DNA of 64,000 bases from Nemophila menziesii (Eukaryota > Streptophyta > Magnoliopsida > Boraginales > Hydrophyllaceae): contig JARWIR010000003.1 of NCBI GenBank assembly GCA_029959085.1, forward strand, positions 33,662,005 to 33,726,004, in the 5' to 3' direction. How positions within the stretch are numbered: position 1 is the stretch's first letter; each line of letters starts with the position of its first letter. The position numbers and the translations under genes are program-made. This document shows, one piece after another, positions 46,801 through 61,034 of the stretch. The notes under the pieces were generated by a model. That model worked only from the letters and a program-made list of their open reading frames with translations. It ran no database searches and was not told the origin of the DNA.

Positions 46801-49800
46801 AAACAAAGGGACTGATATATTAAAATAAATGCGAAAGGAGTTAACCAAATCCAATCACAACAAAGGTTCCAAAATCATTACAAATTAAAAGCTTTAAGTC
46901 TAGAGGAATGTTACAAATCCAAGAAGGAGATAAAATAGAATTGGAAAATGCCTTAGCGAGCCAATCAACGACCTTGTTAGATGTTCTTCTAACACCACAG
47001 ATACGTAGGTTGATGTGGTCTTTCACCAGATTTTTAATATCATCGAGGATAGCCATGTCCTTTCAAGGACAGTTCGGGCTCGAAGAATATATGGCTTTCA
47101 AAACAGCTTCTGCATTAGTTTCAATTTTGTTGCAAAGGGGAGCTTGGTCTAGAGCAAATTGAACACCATTTCGCAATGCTTTAGCTTCAGCTTCAAAGCT
47201 GGAAGAGGCAGTAATATCCATGGCAAAACCATTAATAATCTCGCCTTTCCAGTTGCGGATCACTGCAGCTGTTGTAGCTTTTCCATTCTTGAAGAAGGCA
47301 TCAACATTCATCTTAAAAAACTGCTGGGGAGGAGGTGACCAAATACGGATAGTAGAGAGTCATTCATTACTTAAGTTATTTGGCCCATAAAAGGACTCGG
47401 TTGTGCTCGAATCACCATTGAAGAAAACTTGCATGTGGAAAATGTCAATGAGGTTATTGCAAGAGTCATAATCAATGGGGATATAATTAAATACAAATTT
47501 ATTTCTATTAAGACAAATCACCCAGAAACAAAGGATAACAGTTAAAAGCAGGCTCATTTTCTCTTTCAAATTACTACCATTATCAACAATAGAAACTATC
47601 CAAGAGTTAATACCAAAGTTATAAAAAGGACGAATGTGACGATGAAGTGGGGATAATAGCCAGAATTTCCTTGTCCATTCGTATTTCGGAAACAAGTGAT
47701 CTAAAGATTCTTCTTCCTTAAGGCAGATATGACAAAGGTCTGTACTAGAACATTTCCTCGAGAATCTGTTCTGTTCAGTAGAAAGAGCATCCATAATGAC
47801 ACGCCAAAAGAAAAACTTAAATTTAGGAGGGGCACAAGAGTTCCAATTTAAATTAAGAAGATCAGAGTTAGGATAGAAGGAGGAACCAGGGTGATGAGAT
47901 GGGAGACAGCATTTTGATAGCCAGATTTGCAAGAGTACTTACCATCTTTAGTGTAAGGCCATATCAAAGTACTATCCTGAGTAGTCCAAGAAATATTGAG
48001 TTTAATAATAATAGAGACTACCTCAGGAGAGAAGAGGTAATTCAGCATATCCATCTTCCAAGTTTTGGAGGTAGTATGAATCAGATCAGCAACAAACTTA
48101 GGAAAAGACGGATCATCAGAATAAATACTTGGTTTCTCAATAATCTTACCAGTTCAATTCTCTTCCCAAATAAGAGTAGAGTGGCCATCTCCAATAGGCT
48201 TGATTAAGAGGTTTCAAGAAGGAACATCCCTTGCGAATACTATTCCAAATCCAATAACCTTCTCTAATATCCCAAGTACCCAACATATCCTTATCAGGAA
48301 AATAAATTCCTTTAAGGACTTGATGAACAAGCGAGGAAGGGAGCATGAGGATAGACCAGGATTTTTTAGCAAGGAGGGCCAGATTGAAGGCTTCTAAGTT
48401 TTTTATCCCTAAACCACCAGAATCCTTAGGGGAAGCAACTTTGTTCCAATTTATCCAGTGTATACCCTGGTCATCCTCGTTACCCTATAGGAAGTGGCAA
48501 GTTAATGAATCGATTTTTGTAATAACCCCTTTGGGAATAGCCATAAAGACATGAAATAGGTGGGAAAAGCATGGATAATAGGAAATAAGCACAACTTTCC
48601 CAGCCATAGATAAAAAGGATTTTTTCCAGCCACTTAATTTAGATACAGTTTTAACAATTAAGGAGTCCATGGCTTTTGTTTTGGAGCTACCCCACTCACT
48701 GGGTAGGCCCAAATAAAGACCCAGGTCCTCAGTTAAAGGCATGCGAAAAGTATTAGAAATTAAGTTCCTCATGAAAGGAGAGAAGTTTGGACTACTAAAG
48801 ACAGAAGATTTATTAAGATTAATAGAAAGCCCAGAAGCAAAACCAAATTTATACAAAGTATCCTTAAAAGCATGAATTTCCAATACAGAGTTCCTAAGGA
48901 AGAATATTGAATCATCAGCAAAGAGAAGATGGTGAATATGAGGACCCTGCTTACTGAGTTGGACACCTTTTATGTCACCAGATAAAAAATATTTTTCAAT
49001 GAGGAGGGATAGGACATTAGACACAATGGTAAATAAGTAAGGGTAGAGGGGATCTCCTTGGCGGAGACCATGAGAAGGATTAAAAGCGCCTACTTTTTTA
49101 CCATTGATAAGGACATTAAATTTGACAGAGGTAACACATTCTTGGATAAGGGAAATCAATTTTTTATTAAAGCCAAGTCTTTGAAGGATGGAGAAAAGAA
49201 AAGGTCATCTGACTCTATCATAGGCTTTGTGAAGATCAGCTTTGATGATAGAGTAGTTGTCTTTAAAATTCTTCCTAAGATGTTTGAGCTTATAAATGAC
49301 TTCATGAAGAATTATGATATTGTCTTGGATAAGTATCCCCTTAATAAAAGCAGACTGACCAGGTGAAATGATGTGGGGGATGATATTGGTGAGTCTTAAT
49401 ACCATAACTTTGGATAGGATTTAGTAGAGAAAATTAGTGTAGGATATAGGCATATACTGTCCTATATTTTGAGGATTTTTACATTTAGGGATGAGGACAA
49501 TATTGGTCTCGCAGATGTATCCAAGAGAGATAGTACCCAAGAGGACTCCATTACAAATTGCAAGAATATCATCTTAAAGTAATTCCCAAAACTTACGAAA
49601 GAAAGAGCCAGGGAAACCATCTAATCCAGGGGCTTTAGAAGCCCCTTAGAGCCAAGTATCATTTTTCAGTTCCTCATGGGAGATAGGGGCCAGGAGCATA
49701 TCATTATGAGCTTGAGTAATTAGGGGGACAACATTATTGATAATAGGTTCAATCATACGAGAACCAGTATCAGAATAAAGTTCCTTAAAAAACCCAAGAA

Positions 49801-50318
49801 CATGACATTAAGTTCAGCCCTACCAGAGGTCCAAGAATTGTCTTCCTTAAGAAGGGAATCATTTTATTAGAAGCTCTTCTAAGGCGAGTTGAAAGATGGA
49901 AGAATTTAGAGTTTCTATCACCAAGTTTAATCCATAACACCCCTAGAGAGAGTGACCCAGTACTTCTCTTCAAGGGACAAAAAATATTCAACTTTTTAGA
50001 AATTGAAGAAAACTGTTGCTTTAAAGATCTATCAAGACCACTAGGGTTGGCTTGCATAAGAGCTTCTAATTTTTTGAAAGGATATTGATGATAGTTGCAT
50101 TATTCTTAAGATTGGATTTCTTCCAACGTATGATAGTTTTCTTGCATCTTAATAGCCTCTTAGGGAAACGGGTAGGAAGGGGACCAGCGAAATTACGAGA
50201 AGATAAAAGGCAGACTTTTATAGCAGTTGAGCAAGTATCAATGTCTAGCCATGTAGGATCAAGTTTAAAGGCTGGTCTAGGTATAAATAGGGGAGGATCA
50301 TCTACTCCTTTCACAACT
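46793..50318 (-). mobile_element. LINE (L1-type), 5'-truncated, minus strand
   Basis: On the minus strand it ends in A8 (T-run at 46793-46800). Reading 5' to 3': a linker region (RPAFKLDPTWLDIDTC, 50290), then RT segments (SPGQSAFIKGILIQDNII, 49340), then GLRQGDPLYPYLF and HHLLFADDSIFF with the catalytic FADD intact (48485-49159). The zf-RVT (CHICLKEEESLDHLF, about 47720) and an RNase H in two frames (MNVDAFFKNGKATTAAVIRN, EAEAKALRNG, NKVVDWLAK, 47311-46841) follow. Stops and frameshifts separate these parts. It belongs to a different subfamily from the plus LINE it adjoins tail to tail. No matching flanking duplication was found. Confidence 0.9.
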
Positions 50319-50444
50319 ACCTACATTAATTAACAACATACAAAATTCTATCACATTACACGTTATAGACTTATAGAGACAACTACCTACATTAATTAAC
50401 AACATACAAAATTCTATCACATTACACGTTATAGACTTATAGAG
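50313..50444. repeat. Perfect 66-bp tandem duplication
   Basis: Two identical 66-bp units beginning ACAACTACCTACATTAATTA, at 50313 and 50379, directly beside the 5' end of the minus LINE. Confidence 0.95.
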
Positions 50445-52190
50445 ATAACATTAGTGTATATAATGAGAAAGAGATTACACATGTTTCTTTCTAATACTCA
50501 CGAATTAATATAATTGCCCATGTTTTTCTTCTTCGATCGTTGATGGAGTAGCAAAGCCGATTGATGATGGCGGAGAATGGTAACGAGCGGCTGCGATTTT
50601 CTAGTACGGGAGAGTGAAGAAGAAGATGGATTTAAAAAAAAGTTAATTATATGCAAATACTGATGACATGGAGCGGACGTAGCGGTGAGGTATCAATGAC
50701 ATGGCGTCAAGTGACATTGACTAACGGTCAATTAACAGAAAATTTGAGGAAAAAAAGTTAACGGTGACAAAAAAACATAATTAAAAGACTACTATAGAAA
50801 ATTTTGAAAAAAAAAAAAAAACTAGTATACTTTAGACAAAGATCAAGAGTTTTACGTAGACTTCACTCTTTATTAGATTAAGTCCAACATGTATTGTATT
50901 GTGGCTTTTTGTTACAATAAGGAATTGACCCTCTCAATTAAAGTCTCCAACAACCTCTATGTTATAGAGATTCTAATGGTAGGATCCTTATTTGAAGCAT
51001 TTTATTGATAGATGTAGCTAAAAACTATACTCTCTATCCAATATTTCTGATTAATTTTTTATTTTATCACAATTATTTTGTTATAAATTTTCAAAACTTC
51101 GTTATATATATTTTTTCTTTAATAATATATTTCTTTCTTTTTTACTAAATATAGATATCTACATGTGATTTATTTAAGCTCAATTTTTTTAATTAAAAAA
51201 ATAACTTATTTGAATAAGTTTAAATATATTTTATTTTTCTAAAGATATTGTATTTTGTTTTAGTTAGTTAAAATAATAATAGAGTAATATATTAAATTAT
51301 CAAAAAATTAATCACTTAAAAAAATATTTTTTTGTGCAAAAATTAAAATAATATAATAATTTGAATATTAATTACGAATAGGGTTAATGTCTAATAAGTA
51401 TCTTCCACCTTACACCCTTACCCATAAAAGACACCGTCTTTTTTAAAGAACAGCGAGTAATGGGAAGCTTCTCATTACTCAAAGTTTGAGTTATGGGAAG
51501 GTTTCTATATCTCAAACGACTCTTTTTATGGAAATGAAAAGGAAAAAACAAAATATATGTAGTCTTTTATAGATAAAAAAATGATGGTTAAGGTAAGAGG
51601 GAATTAATTCTAACTTGAGTTGTTTGGACAATAATTTTTACGAAATTATTGTTGTAATGAATTAAAATTAGATATATAAATAAAATAAAATATTAAAACA
51701 TAAATAAATTTGTTAAAATAGGAAACTTATTTAAAAAAATATGAATAAGAATTCTAAAAATTGAAAAATTATTAGAGTAAAACTATTTTCGAAAATTAAT
51801 ATTTGAGAAGGTGAGGGTGTTTGACCCCTAATTATATTATAGCTAAAAAAAAATAAAGAAATGTAAACCACAGTCTTGTGGTCCCTTGTGTTTTAGAAAC
51901 CTAGGGTCCATAAAGAATTAGATTCCTGTCATGATGAGGTTTTGTTTTGCATTTGCAATTTTGCATAAAGCAAAGGAAGCTTACTTTCAACGCACCGCCC
52001 TTTTTCCAATTTCCTCATTATCCTCCAAAATCAAATAAACATCTCTTATCATCTCACGTCACATGCTTATTTTTCATTTTCTTTTTTGTTGTTCGGATTT
52101 TATTTTACTCTTGGGTATTAAAAAAGAAAAAATTTCTGAAAACAAAATGACTTTTACTTTTTTTGGTCGCTGTTTATATCGAAACTCATG
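50445..52190. other. AT-rich intergenic DNA, no gene supported
   Basis: No ORF has a recognisable domain. The stretch holds long A and T runs and no structure that I can support. Confidence 0.45.
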
Positions 52191-52196
52191 TTCGTA

Positions 52197-52550
52197 TCAT
52201 CTAATGTCTAATTTTCCAAATCTTAGGACCAGCATATTTTGCTGGCCCCACAACACCGTTTGTTGTCTAGTATTACGCACTGCTTTATCAGCCCACCCGT
52301 TAAGCCGTCTAGGAATGTGCATGAAAGACAGTTGTCTGTGTCTTCCACCTTCTTGTTGAATCTGCCTGACGAAAGGTCTGATTTTCCACCACGCTGCTGA
52401 TAACTTTTTAATACCTTGAATATTTTCAAGGTTATCGGAGCAAATAATCGTATTTCTCCTTGTATCCCGGTTTACTAACTTTGTAGCCTCGTACACTGCT
52501 ATGGCCTCTGCCTCCGTAGCGGAGTTAGCCCAAGTTGGGGCCGAGAACAT
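52197..52550 (-). pseudogene. RNase H fragment of a LINE-type element
   Basis: 117 open codons on the minus strand: SATEAEAIAVYEATKLV (acidic E position), IICSDNLENIQGIKK (D position) and FMHIPRRLNGWADKAVRN (the final D position). These match the C-terminal RNase H of plant non-LTR ORFs. The N-terminal strand with the first Asp is missing, and no RT or tail adjoins it. Confidence 0.8.
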
Positions 52551-53199
52551 CTTTCAATTGTTTTATACCGAAATGAGGTTCTAAAACCTTATAATACTGA
52601 AACCTAATATGGAAATCGATCGAGACGGATTAGAAAATAACTTGTTCAAAAAAATTTAAAGTTTGTTTAAAAATACAAAATTCAGTTAGAGTGCATATAA
52701 GATTTGTTTAGGGCTTATATATATATATATATAACAATAGTTTAAAATAAATAAAATATTATTTAGGATCAATATTCGGAAAAGAAATTCAGAAAAAGCA
52801 GAAAAAAATCGGGAATAGATTTCGGATCAGAAATCTAAAATTAAAAAATAAAATTCCAATTCCAATCCAAAAAAAAGGCAAAAAAATCAGAAATTCGGAA
52901 TATAAAAATCAATTCTAAATACAGATGTTTCGGATCGAAATTGGCTAAAAACTAAAAAAATTCGTTCTAATTTCACCCTTACTGGTACCATTACTAAAAG
53001 TCTTTATACTGAGTATCATATAGAATTTTATTTGACAAAAAAAGAGTATTGTATAGAGTTTTAAGGATAGTCTATTTGGAAAAAATGGTAGTCTATTCAC
53101 ATTTGTTTTTCATCAAGTGACACCTCAACCTTTCGATGGTACCTTAAAATTCGACTGCAGTACTATTACGATGCTCCCAAACTATTAAGCCAATCTGCA

Positions 53200-53200
<1 letters not shown>
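52551..53200. other. AT-rich, no gene supported
   Basis: The stretch 52790-52960 contains loose repeats such as TTCGGATC and AAATCGGGAAT, similar to 4980-5110. Nothing coding is visible. Confidence 0.4.
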
Positions 53201-54018
<818 letters not shown>

Positions 54019-57000
54019 TCTCCACCTTAAAGTCAACTCCCTTCTTTTCCTGGATTCCATCTTCATCACCAGTTATCCTCCACCGCTTAGTGCATTGAAC
54101 ATCTATCATGGCTGCTTCAAAACACATACATACTAAAAATAACAAAAAAATAACAAAAAAATTAAAATCAAGTAAACTAAAAATAAAGATAACTACCTTA
54201 AGCAATTTTCAACAAATTCAAACAATGTTTAAACTTAGTAACTGTCACAACTTTTGTTCCCATATCAGCTGGATTATCCTCGGAATGAATCTTTATCAAC
54301 TTAATTCCCTTAGAGCAAAGCCAATTTATAATAAAATGAGTTTTAACATCCATGTGCTTTGTTCTTTCATGATAATCTGGATTCTTGCTCAAGTATATAT
54401 CACTTTGAATATCACTAACGATAGTAGCAGTTGACTTAGTAAACTTTAACTCATTAGTCAATCCTTGTAACCACATTTCCTCAAACAATTACATATATCA
54501 ACATATTCAGATTCAGTAGTGGACAAAGCAACCAAAGGTTGTAATTGTGATTTACAAGTTATATAGTTTCTACCCAGTGTGAAACAGTATGAAGTTGTAG
54601 ATTTCCTACTATCTCTGTCACCAGCAAAGTCTGCATCAACATAGCCTACTAACTCAAATGGAATATTCCAGTTACCATAACATAAGCCAATATTTCAAGT
54701 ACTGTTTATATATGAAACAACCCATTTCAAGGCAGTCCAATATTCAATCCTGGAGTAGACATATATCTACTCAGAAGTGAAATATCATAAGATAGATCAG
54801 GTCTTGTATTGATCATGGAAAACATGAGAGATCCAATCACATTTAAGTATGGAACATAACTCATCTTAACCTTTTCAGAAGCACTCTTGGGACGTTGATT
54901 CTTACTAAGTATAAAATACCCAGCTAAAGGCATATCAACAAAATTACCACCTAAATTACCATATTTCTCAACCAGCTTTTCTAAATAAGGCTTTTGATGT
55001 AATTTGAGTGAACATACCTTTTTATCTCTTTCAATAATCATACCTAGGATCTTCTTGGCTTTGCCAAGATCCTTCATATCAAACTCAGAGCTAAGATCTG
55101 CCTTTGGCTTACTAATGCATGCACTAAGTTACTTATAAGAACCATATTATCCACATAGAGTAAAAGGAATGACATAGTGCCAGATTAATGCTAAAATATA
55201 AATAACTATCATATTCACTTCTCTTAAAACCTAAACTTATCTCAAAAGTATCAAATCTTGTATGCCACTGATTAGGTGACTATTTAAGTCCATACAAAGA
55301 TTTCTTAAGCAAATATACAAAGTCAGGGTGTTTAGGGTCAACAATACCCCGAGGTTGTCTCATGTAAATATTCTCATCAAGTTCACCATGTAAAAAGGCA
55401 TTTTAACATCAAGTTGTGCAAGTTCTAAATTATAATAAGCCACAAAAGCAAGCATTATTTTAATTGTCTTAAACTTAACAACTGGAGCAAATATTTCATG
55501 AAAATCAATTCCTTCTCTTTGTGTATATCACTTAGCTGCAAGTCTAGCCTTATATCTAGGTGGCTCATAATCATTCAAGCCTTCCTTAATCTTATATAAC
55601 CATATGTAATCTATAAGTTTCTGGCCAGAAGGGGTTTTTACTAAAATCCAAGTATTATTAACATGCAAAGAATTCATTTACTCTCTCATGACATCTAACC
55701 AACAAGTTTTTTATCACATTGTAAAACCTCAGTGTAAGATTCAGACTTAGTGTTACTAACCTTGGTAGTAACTATTAAAGCAGTATACACAAGTTTAGCA
55801 TATGATTACCTTGTGGAGGGTCTAGGTTCCCTCCTTTCTCTATATCTTGTAAGTTGGTAGTTTTCCAAGCTTTCTTGAAGTGACTCATGAGGTGTCTCAA
55901 CCTCAGTGTCCTTCTCAGATTGAACTAGCTGATATGAGTGTTGGACTCTATCAGGGTATCAATCATTGGCTGGATCAGGTTGAATTTGGTCAACTTCACC
56001 ACTTCCAGTATTTGAGATAGGATCCACCTCAATTTCATGTACCTTAGGGACAGTTTCAGGTTCAACTATATCAGTTCCTGAAAGCACAACATCTTTCTTG
56101 CAAGCAAAGTTAGTTTTATCAAAAATTACAATCTTACTAATGATAATTTTTATGCCTTTAACACTTTTATCTCACAACATGTAACCTTTAGTTCCATGCA
56201 TAGACTGATAACCCAAAAACACACATTTAAGGGACATGTGAATTGGGATCTAATTTTCCTTCTCTATTTTGGACATAGGTAGCACAACTAAAAATCCTTA
56301 ATTCAGATAAGCCAGGTTTTTTATTATTCCACATTTACATAGGAAATTTCATATTGAGAGATCTGTTGGGATTCCTATTTACTAAGTATGGAGCAGTGTA
56401 AAGGGCTTTACCCTAAAAAGATTTAGATAAACCGGAAGTAAATAGCAAGCATTTAATTTTCTCAAGAAGCGTCCTATTCATTCTTTCTACTACTCTATTT
56501 TGTTGTGGGTTTTTTTCTAACAATTATATGCCTTAGTATACCATAGGATTTACAAAAATTATCAAACTCCTCATTACAGAATTCAAAACCATTATATGTT
56601 CTTAATGTTTTAACACATTTTCTAGTTTGTTTTTCTTGCAAGGTAACCCACTCTTTTATAGTATTAAAAGTATCACTTTTATATTTCAATAGAATATTCC
56701 ACACCCTCTTAGAGTAGTCATCAACTAAGGGCAGAAAAATCTCCTACCCCCATGAGTTTCATGTTTTTCAGGACCCAACAAACCAGCATGTATGTATTTC
56801 AAAAATGTTTTTAGACATATGTTGTTCATCCTATGTTGTTTAGCTAAGACACATGTCTAACATAAGTCAAGAGTAGGGATAGAATCCTTACCCAACATGC
56901 CATCCTTGCTCAACACATTAAACCTTAATTGACTCGTGTGTCCCAACGTTAAGTGTCACTTAACAGTAGCTCCATTCTCAATATTAGTCTCAACATTGTT

Positions 57001-57545
57001 TGAAACAGAAGTAATGCACATACCATATGAACATATAAACCAGAATTTTTCTTTCCACATATTACAAGTTTATTATTCTTATGCACATTAATCACACCAT
57101 TTGAAACTTTATACACACAACCAAGGTCATCTAAAACACCTAAGGATATAAGGTTTCTTTTTAGTCTAGGTATCCATCACCTCAGTGAGGGTTACCACAT
57201 TACTATGTCTCAAATTAATCTTACCAATCCCAGCCACTTGACATGTATTATTATTACCCATATACACAGTTTCAGAATTAGTGTCTTTTAAGTCATGAAA
57301 CCATTCTTTTTTGGGCTCATGTGAAAAGTACACCTAAAATCTAAAATCCAACTAGACTTACAAAAAATATCAGTTACATTCAATACATCACAAGTATCAT
57401 CATGAATCATGGGCATGCAAGCAATGTTTGTCTCACTAGTACTAGCATTTTTGTTCTTAAGGGCATATCAATTTTTTTTAATATGTCCAGGCTTCCCAAA
57501 ATGATAACACTTTCTTGTTTCAGATTTACTCTTATTCTCTTTGTT
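54019..57545 (-). pseudogene. Ty1-copia gag-pol remnant
   Basis: Minus-strand blocks appear in Copia order. First is a CCHC knuckle (CYHFGKPGH, about 57500). Next is GAG-pre-integrase (LTLGHTSQLRFNVLSKDGML, about 56930), then integrase (VKTLRTYNGFEFCNEEFDNF, 56600; PQQNRVVERMNRT, 56480). RT follows (about 55600-54740: FHEIFAPVV-like, AQLDVK, and LLYVDNMVLIS where the second Asp of YVDD is Asn), then MKDLGKAKKILGM and RPDLSYDISLLSRYM. RNase H comes last (DYHERTKHMDVKTHFI, then EDNPADMGTK, 54198-54488). Stops and frameshifts are frequent. The start of gag and the 5' LTR are missing because an Athila-like segment adjoins at about 57560. Confidence 0.88.
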
Positions 57546-57559
57546 TTATTTGTTTATTG

Positions 57560-59013
57560 CTTTATTGAGTCTTTTTCGAGTCATGGGGTCACCACTCACT
57601 TTTGAGTTTGGGGCGGGGTTCGTTGCCTCATCCCAATTTGGTTTTTACTGCTTTTTCAAAATTTTTAAAATCAAATAAAAATTAGTTTAAGGGTTGCGTT
57701 GACTGTAGAATATTTTAAATGCCCCCATCAAGCATGCTTTTTGTGATTTATGATAGAAAATAGTTGACTTTAGAAGTTAGTGTAAAACGCACTTTGATTG
57801 CATGCAAATATGAGATAATTGATATGAAGAATTAATGAACAATGCAAAAGAAGTAAACTTGTGCTTAAGGATAATGAGTGGTTTGTAGAACGTGAGATCT
57901 GAATGAGTAGAGAACCCACTTAGGTATGAACTAGAGGCAAGCTGTGTAAATAGGAAGATGATAGAGGCAGTTCTTTGTTAGCCCTTTGAATCCTTTTTGG
58001 CCTTCTATCCCTGAATTAATTATATCCTTCTTAGCCAAATATTTAGCCTTTAAGCCTTTCTTTTGTCGCCACATTATAAGCCAATATCCCTTTAGATTGT
58101 TAGGCATGACCATATGACCCGCACTTGAATCACGATCCTGAGACTTCTGGTCTTGAGCTTGAGTTTGGGGTGGGGGTCCACTATATGGGAATTTACATTG
58201 GGTTGGGATTTTTGAGCTTATCAATTGTGCTCTGTTTATATTTTGATGATGATTCACAAGTTTATTATATTGTAACCCTTTGCCGGGGTAAAAGTAAATG
58301 AAAAAAGAAAAAAAAGAGAAAATATGAAAAGCAATGAAAAGAAAAAAATCTTGAATGAAAAATAGCATGATATCTCAACATCAAAAAGAGAGTCATGACT
58401 ATACAAAAGAAAAGAAAAATTTCACATGAAAAGAATATATATTTGGACCGGCAAAGAGGAAATTTTTAGGTGAATCATTTTTAGTGCTTATTGGGTTAAT
58501 TTGGGGACGCTACATTAGCGCGTCAAATGGGTTGAGTGAGAACGATATTCGAGTGTAAACTCAAGCTCTTGGACAGTTTATTAATGGTAAGTGAGGAGAG
58601 AGATCCAAAAGCTCACTTCAAATTTACCAAATATACATACCATACCGTCCCTAAGCCGATATTAAAACCGTAAAGACCTCGTGATTCCTAGATACACAGT
58701 GAGTTAATAGGGAGTATGCTAAGTGGAGCGTTCAAAGCAAGTAAGGATCGAGGAACACCCTATAGCCACCATCTTGAGATAAGTATAGGCGTAACCTTCT
58801 AGCATTGTGAAATTAATTTTGGATTGATATTATTTTGTGTTTGATTTTGCATGATATGTGTATGTGTATATTAATTCTTAGATGAGACTATATGAGATTT
58901 GTTTTAAGTTGTGCTTTGGGAATATTTACTAGATCCCACCTTCTGCATTCACCTAAAAGGCCTTTGTTTTTATTTTACTTTGTCGGGACGACAAAGGTTT
59001 GAGTTTGGGGTCT
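57560..59013 (+). other. 3' non-coding region of a third Athila-like element (D)
   Basis: It begins abruptly beside the Copia zinc knuckle and matches 31780-33228 and 37230-38655. Modules: hairpin-like GAGTCATGGGGTCACCACTC (57578-57597) plus GAGTTTGGGGCGGGG; GAGTTTGGGGTGGGGG (58160-58175); and perfect hairpin CTTTGTCGGGACGACAAAG (58978-58996) plus GAGTTTGGGGTC beside the LTR. A minus-strand open stretch 57931-58368 is not kept in frame in the other two copies. Confidence 0.72.
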
Positions 59014-60778
59014 TTATGTCTTCCTATTTGTTCTAAATATTAGCCCTTTGGGGACATCATTTTAGGTGAATATTTGACTTATTAGATAGACTTTTATGCT
59101 TATTTCGTCATATTACACTTTCTCCTCTTGGAATTAGACAATTTGCATTTTTAGAGCTTTTGTGCGTCAATTTGATTATTTTTAGTGCAAAGTTAGTAGG
59201 TTCTTGAATTTCATGAAAACCAATACAAGGAGGAGAAGTGAGAATTAAAGTCTTAACAGTATTTTTAGTGTGTTAGGAAGTATTTTATTCGAGTTTCTAA
59301 TTTTAGAGTGCACTTTTCTATTTCTATTCTTGACTTATGGATTTATTATTTTTAAAGCATATGCGGTTTAATTATTTATTTATTGTGAAGCTTTAAAAGA
59401 TATATGGTAATTAATTAGAGACCAAGTCGAGTCTAAGAAGTAAAGGAAAGAGATATACATGGAAATAAGAAGATTTAGGAAGGATATATGCAAAGAAGGA
59501 AAAGATAAAGCTGTCAAATAAATCTAAAATTCCAGCCACGTTCTAAAGACGAGCTCATAACTTAAGATTGGATAGGAATTTGGGAGAATGGTCTGGACCA
59601 ATGGATAGAGCTTTCTGAGACAAGTGGTTACAACTATTGGAACGCGTCAAACGGATAAGTATTGAAGGAGATATGACCAAAACAAATCAGCAGCAAAATC
59701 TTATCTTTCCTAGATTTTAGGGTGACGAATTAAAGAGTTCTTGACTTGTCTTCCACTCCAAGTAAAACGAATTTGGGCTTTCTAACACCTATAAATACAC
59801 CCCTTAGCCTCCTCTTTCACACACTTCATAGAATTACACAAGAGGCTTAAGGTTTTCAAGTTAGAGCAAGAACGCAAGGAGAAGCTAGTGTTGGAGGAAT
59901 CTTGTTCTTCCATCAACAGTCATCCTACCCTTTAGGTTATCAATTTATCTTTTGTATTTGAACATGAATTCCTTTTATTTATTTTCAGTTTTTAATTCCG
60001 TCATGAACTAATTTCTTTAGTACTTGAGAATCGCTATATGGGTTGAACCCAATTCTGTTTAATTTATGTTTTCTAAATATGGGATTTAATGATTTAAATT
60101 AGACTAGGTATTTTGTGTTGACTATTATTTTGTTTTAGTCACTAACTTTGAAGTCATGAATCAAACTTAGCTCATAGTAATTAGGCTATTCACTTTGGTG
60201 GGGAAGTGATCACCTTGACGGGGGGGTTTAATTACAGACTTAGATAATAGACGTGTAGTATTCGTTATTGACCCTACCGGGATTAACTAATTATGCAGCC
60301 AATGAGGTAAATTAGTATTCATCTGAAAGTAGCTTATAATCACCCTGACGGGGTTTGTAATACCGTAGGATAGCTCCTAAATCCACCCTGACGGGGGTTA
60401 GGAGATATTAGAGTCCCGACTAGCACAATAATACCAATTTAGCCCTTAAACAGAAGCATTAATTAGATAGGTTAGGTGAAACCCTTGCGAGGATCAAGTA
60501 CTCTTTCTCTTCTGAAGTTTAATTCTCTTTTACTTGCTTTATTTTATTTCCGTAATTTATTTTCTTGCATCTTTTATTTTATAAAAACAAAACAAAAATC
60601 TTTATTTTATTTTTCTGTCAAGCAATTACTACTACTATCGAATTAATACTAGAGTTATACCTAATCCGTCTCTGAGAACGAACTTGATTATCATATATTA
60701 CTTGAGACAACTGTACACTTGCAGTTAGTGGTTCCTCTATTTTATCTTTATTATTTTCTAACACACCAGGACCCACCA
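59014..60778 (+). mobile_element. 3' LTR of Athila-like element D
   Basis: It starts TTATGTCTTCC (TG mutated to TT) after the polypurine tract and ends GGACCCACCA, 1765 bp. The inner hairpin arm GGGGACATCA is at 59050-59059, a TATA-like CCTATAAATACACC at 59789, and three TGACGGGG boxes at 60211, 60340 and 60383. It is the best-preserved 3' LTR of the family here. Confidence 0.85.
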
Positions 60779-60847
60779 GCCACGTCATTGGATGATATTT
60801 AGGTGATATAATTGTGGATGATATATATAATTACTCAATTAGAAATT

Positions 60848-61025
60848 GGAAAATTCTTCCATCCAATATTGGATGATCCTACACTAATTATATTAATACA
60901 CATACCCATGTTTTAAACTTACAAAAGTAACTAATTTATTAATCTAATGACATTTGTTTTGTTATAAAAATCAATGGTTGTGATATAAATATTGGACCAT
61001 TCAATATTGGATGGAAGTATTACCC
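60848..61025. mobile_element. Mutator-type MITE with 9-bp target duplication
   Basis: A 178-bp element with terminal inverted repeats of about 32 bp. The left end begins GGAAAATTCTTCCATCC; the reverse complement of the right end begins GGGTAATACTTCCATCC. There are five mismatches in 32. It is flanked by perfect TTAGAAATT at 60839-60847 and 61026-61034. A 9-bp duplication is the signature of Mutator-like transposases. It has no coding capacity. Confidence 0.9.
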
Positions 61026-61034
61026 TTAGAAATT

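Noticed and set aside
50085..50333. Plus-strand ORFs inside the minus LINE (also 47899-48554, 49058-49366)
   Set aside because: Antisense shadows of RT and zinc-binding regions.
57931..58368. 145-codon minus-strand ORF as an antisense gene like those of Tat-clade elements
   Set aside because: The matching regions at 32173-32406 and 37700-37870 have indels that shift the frame, so no coding constraint is visible by eye.
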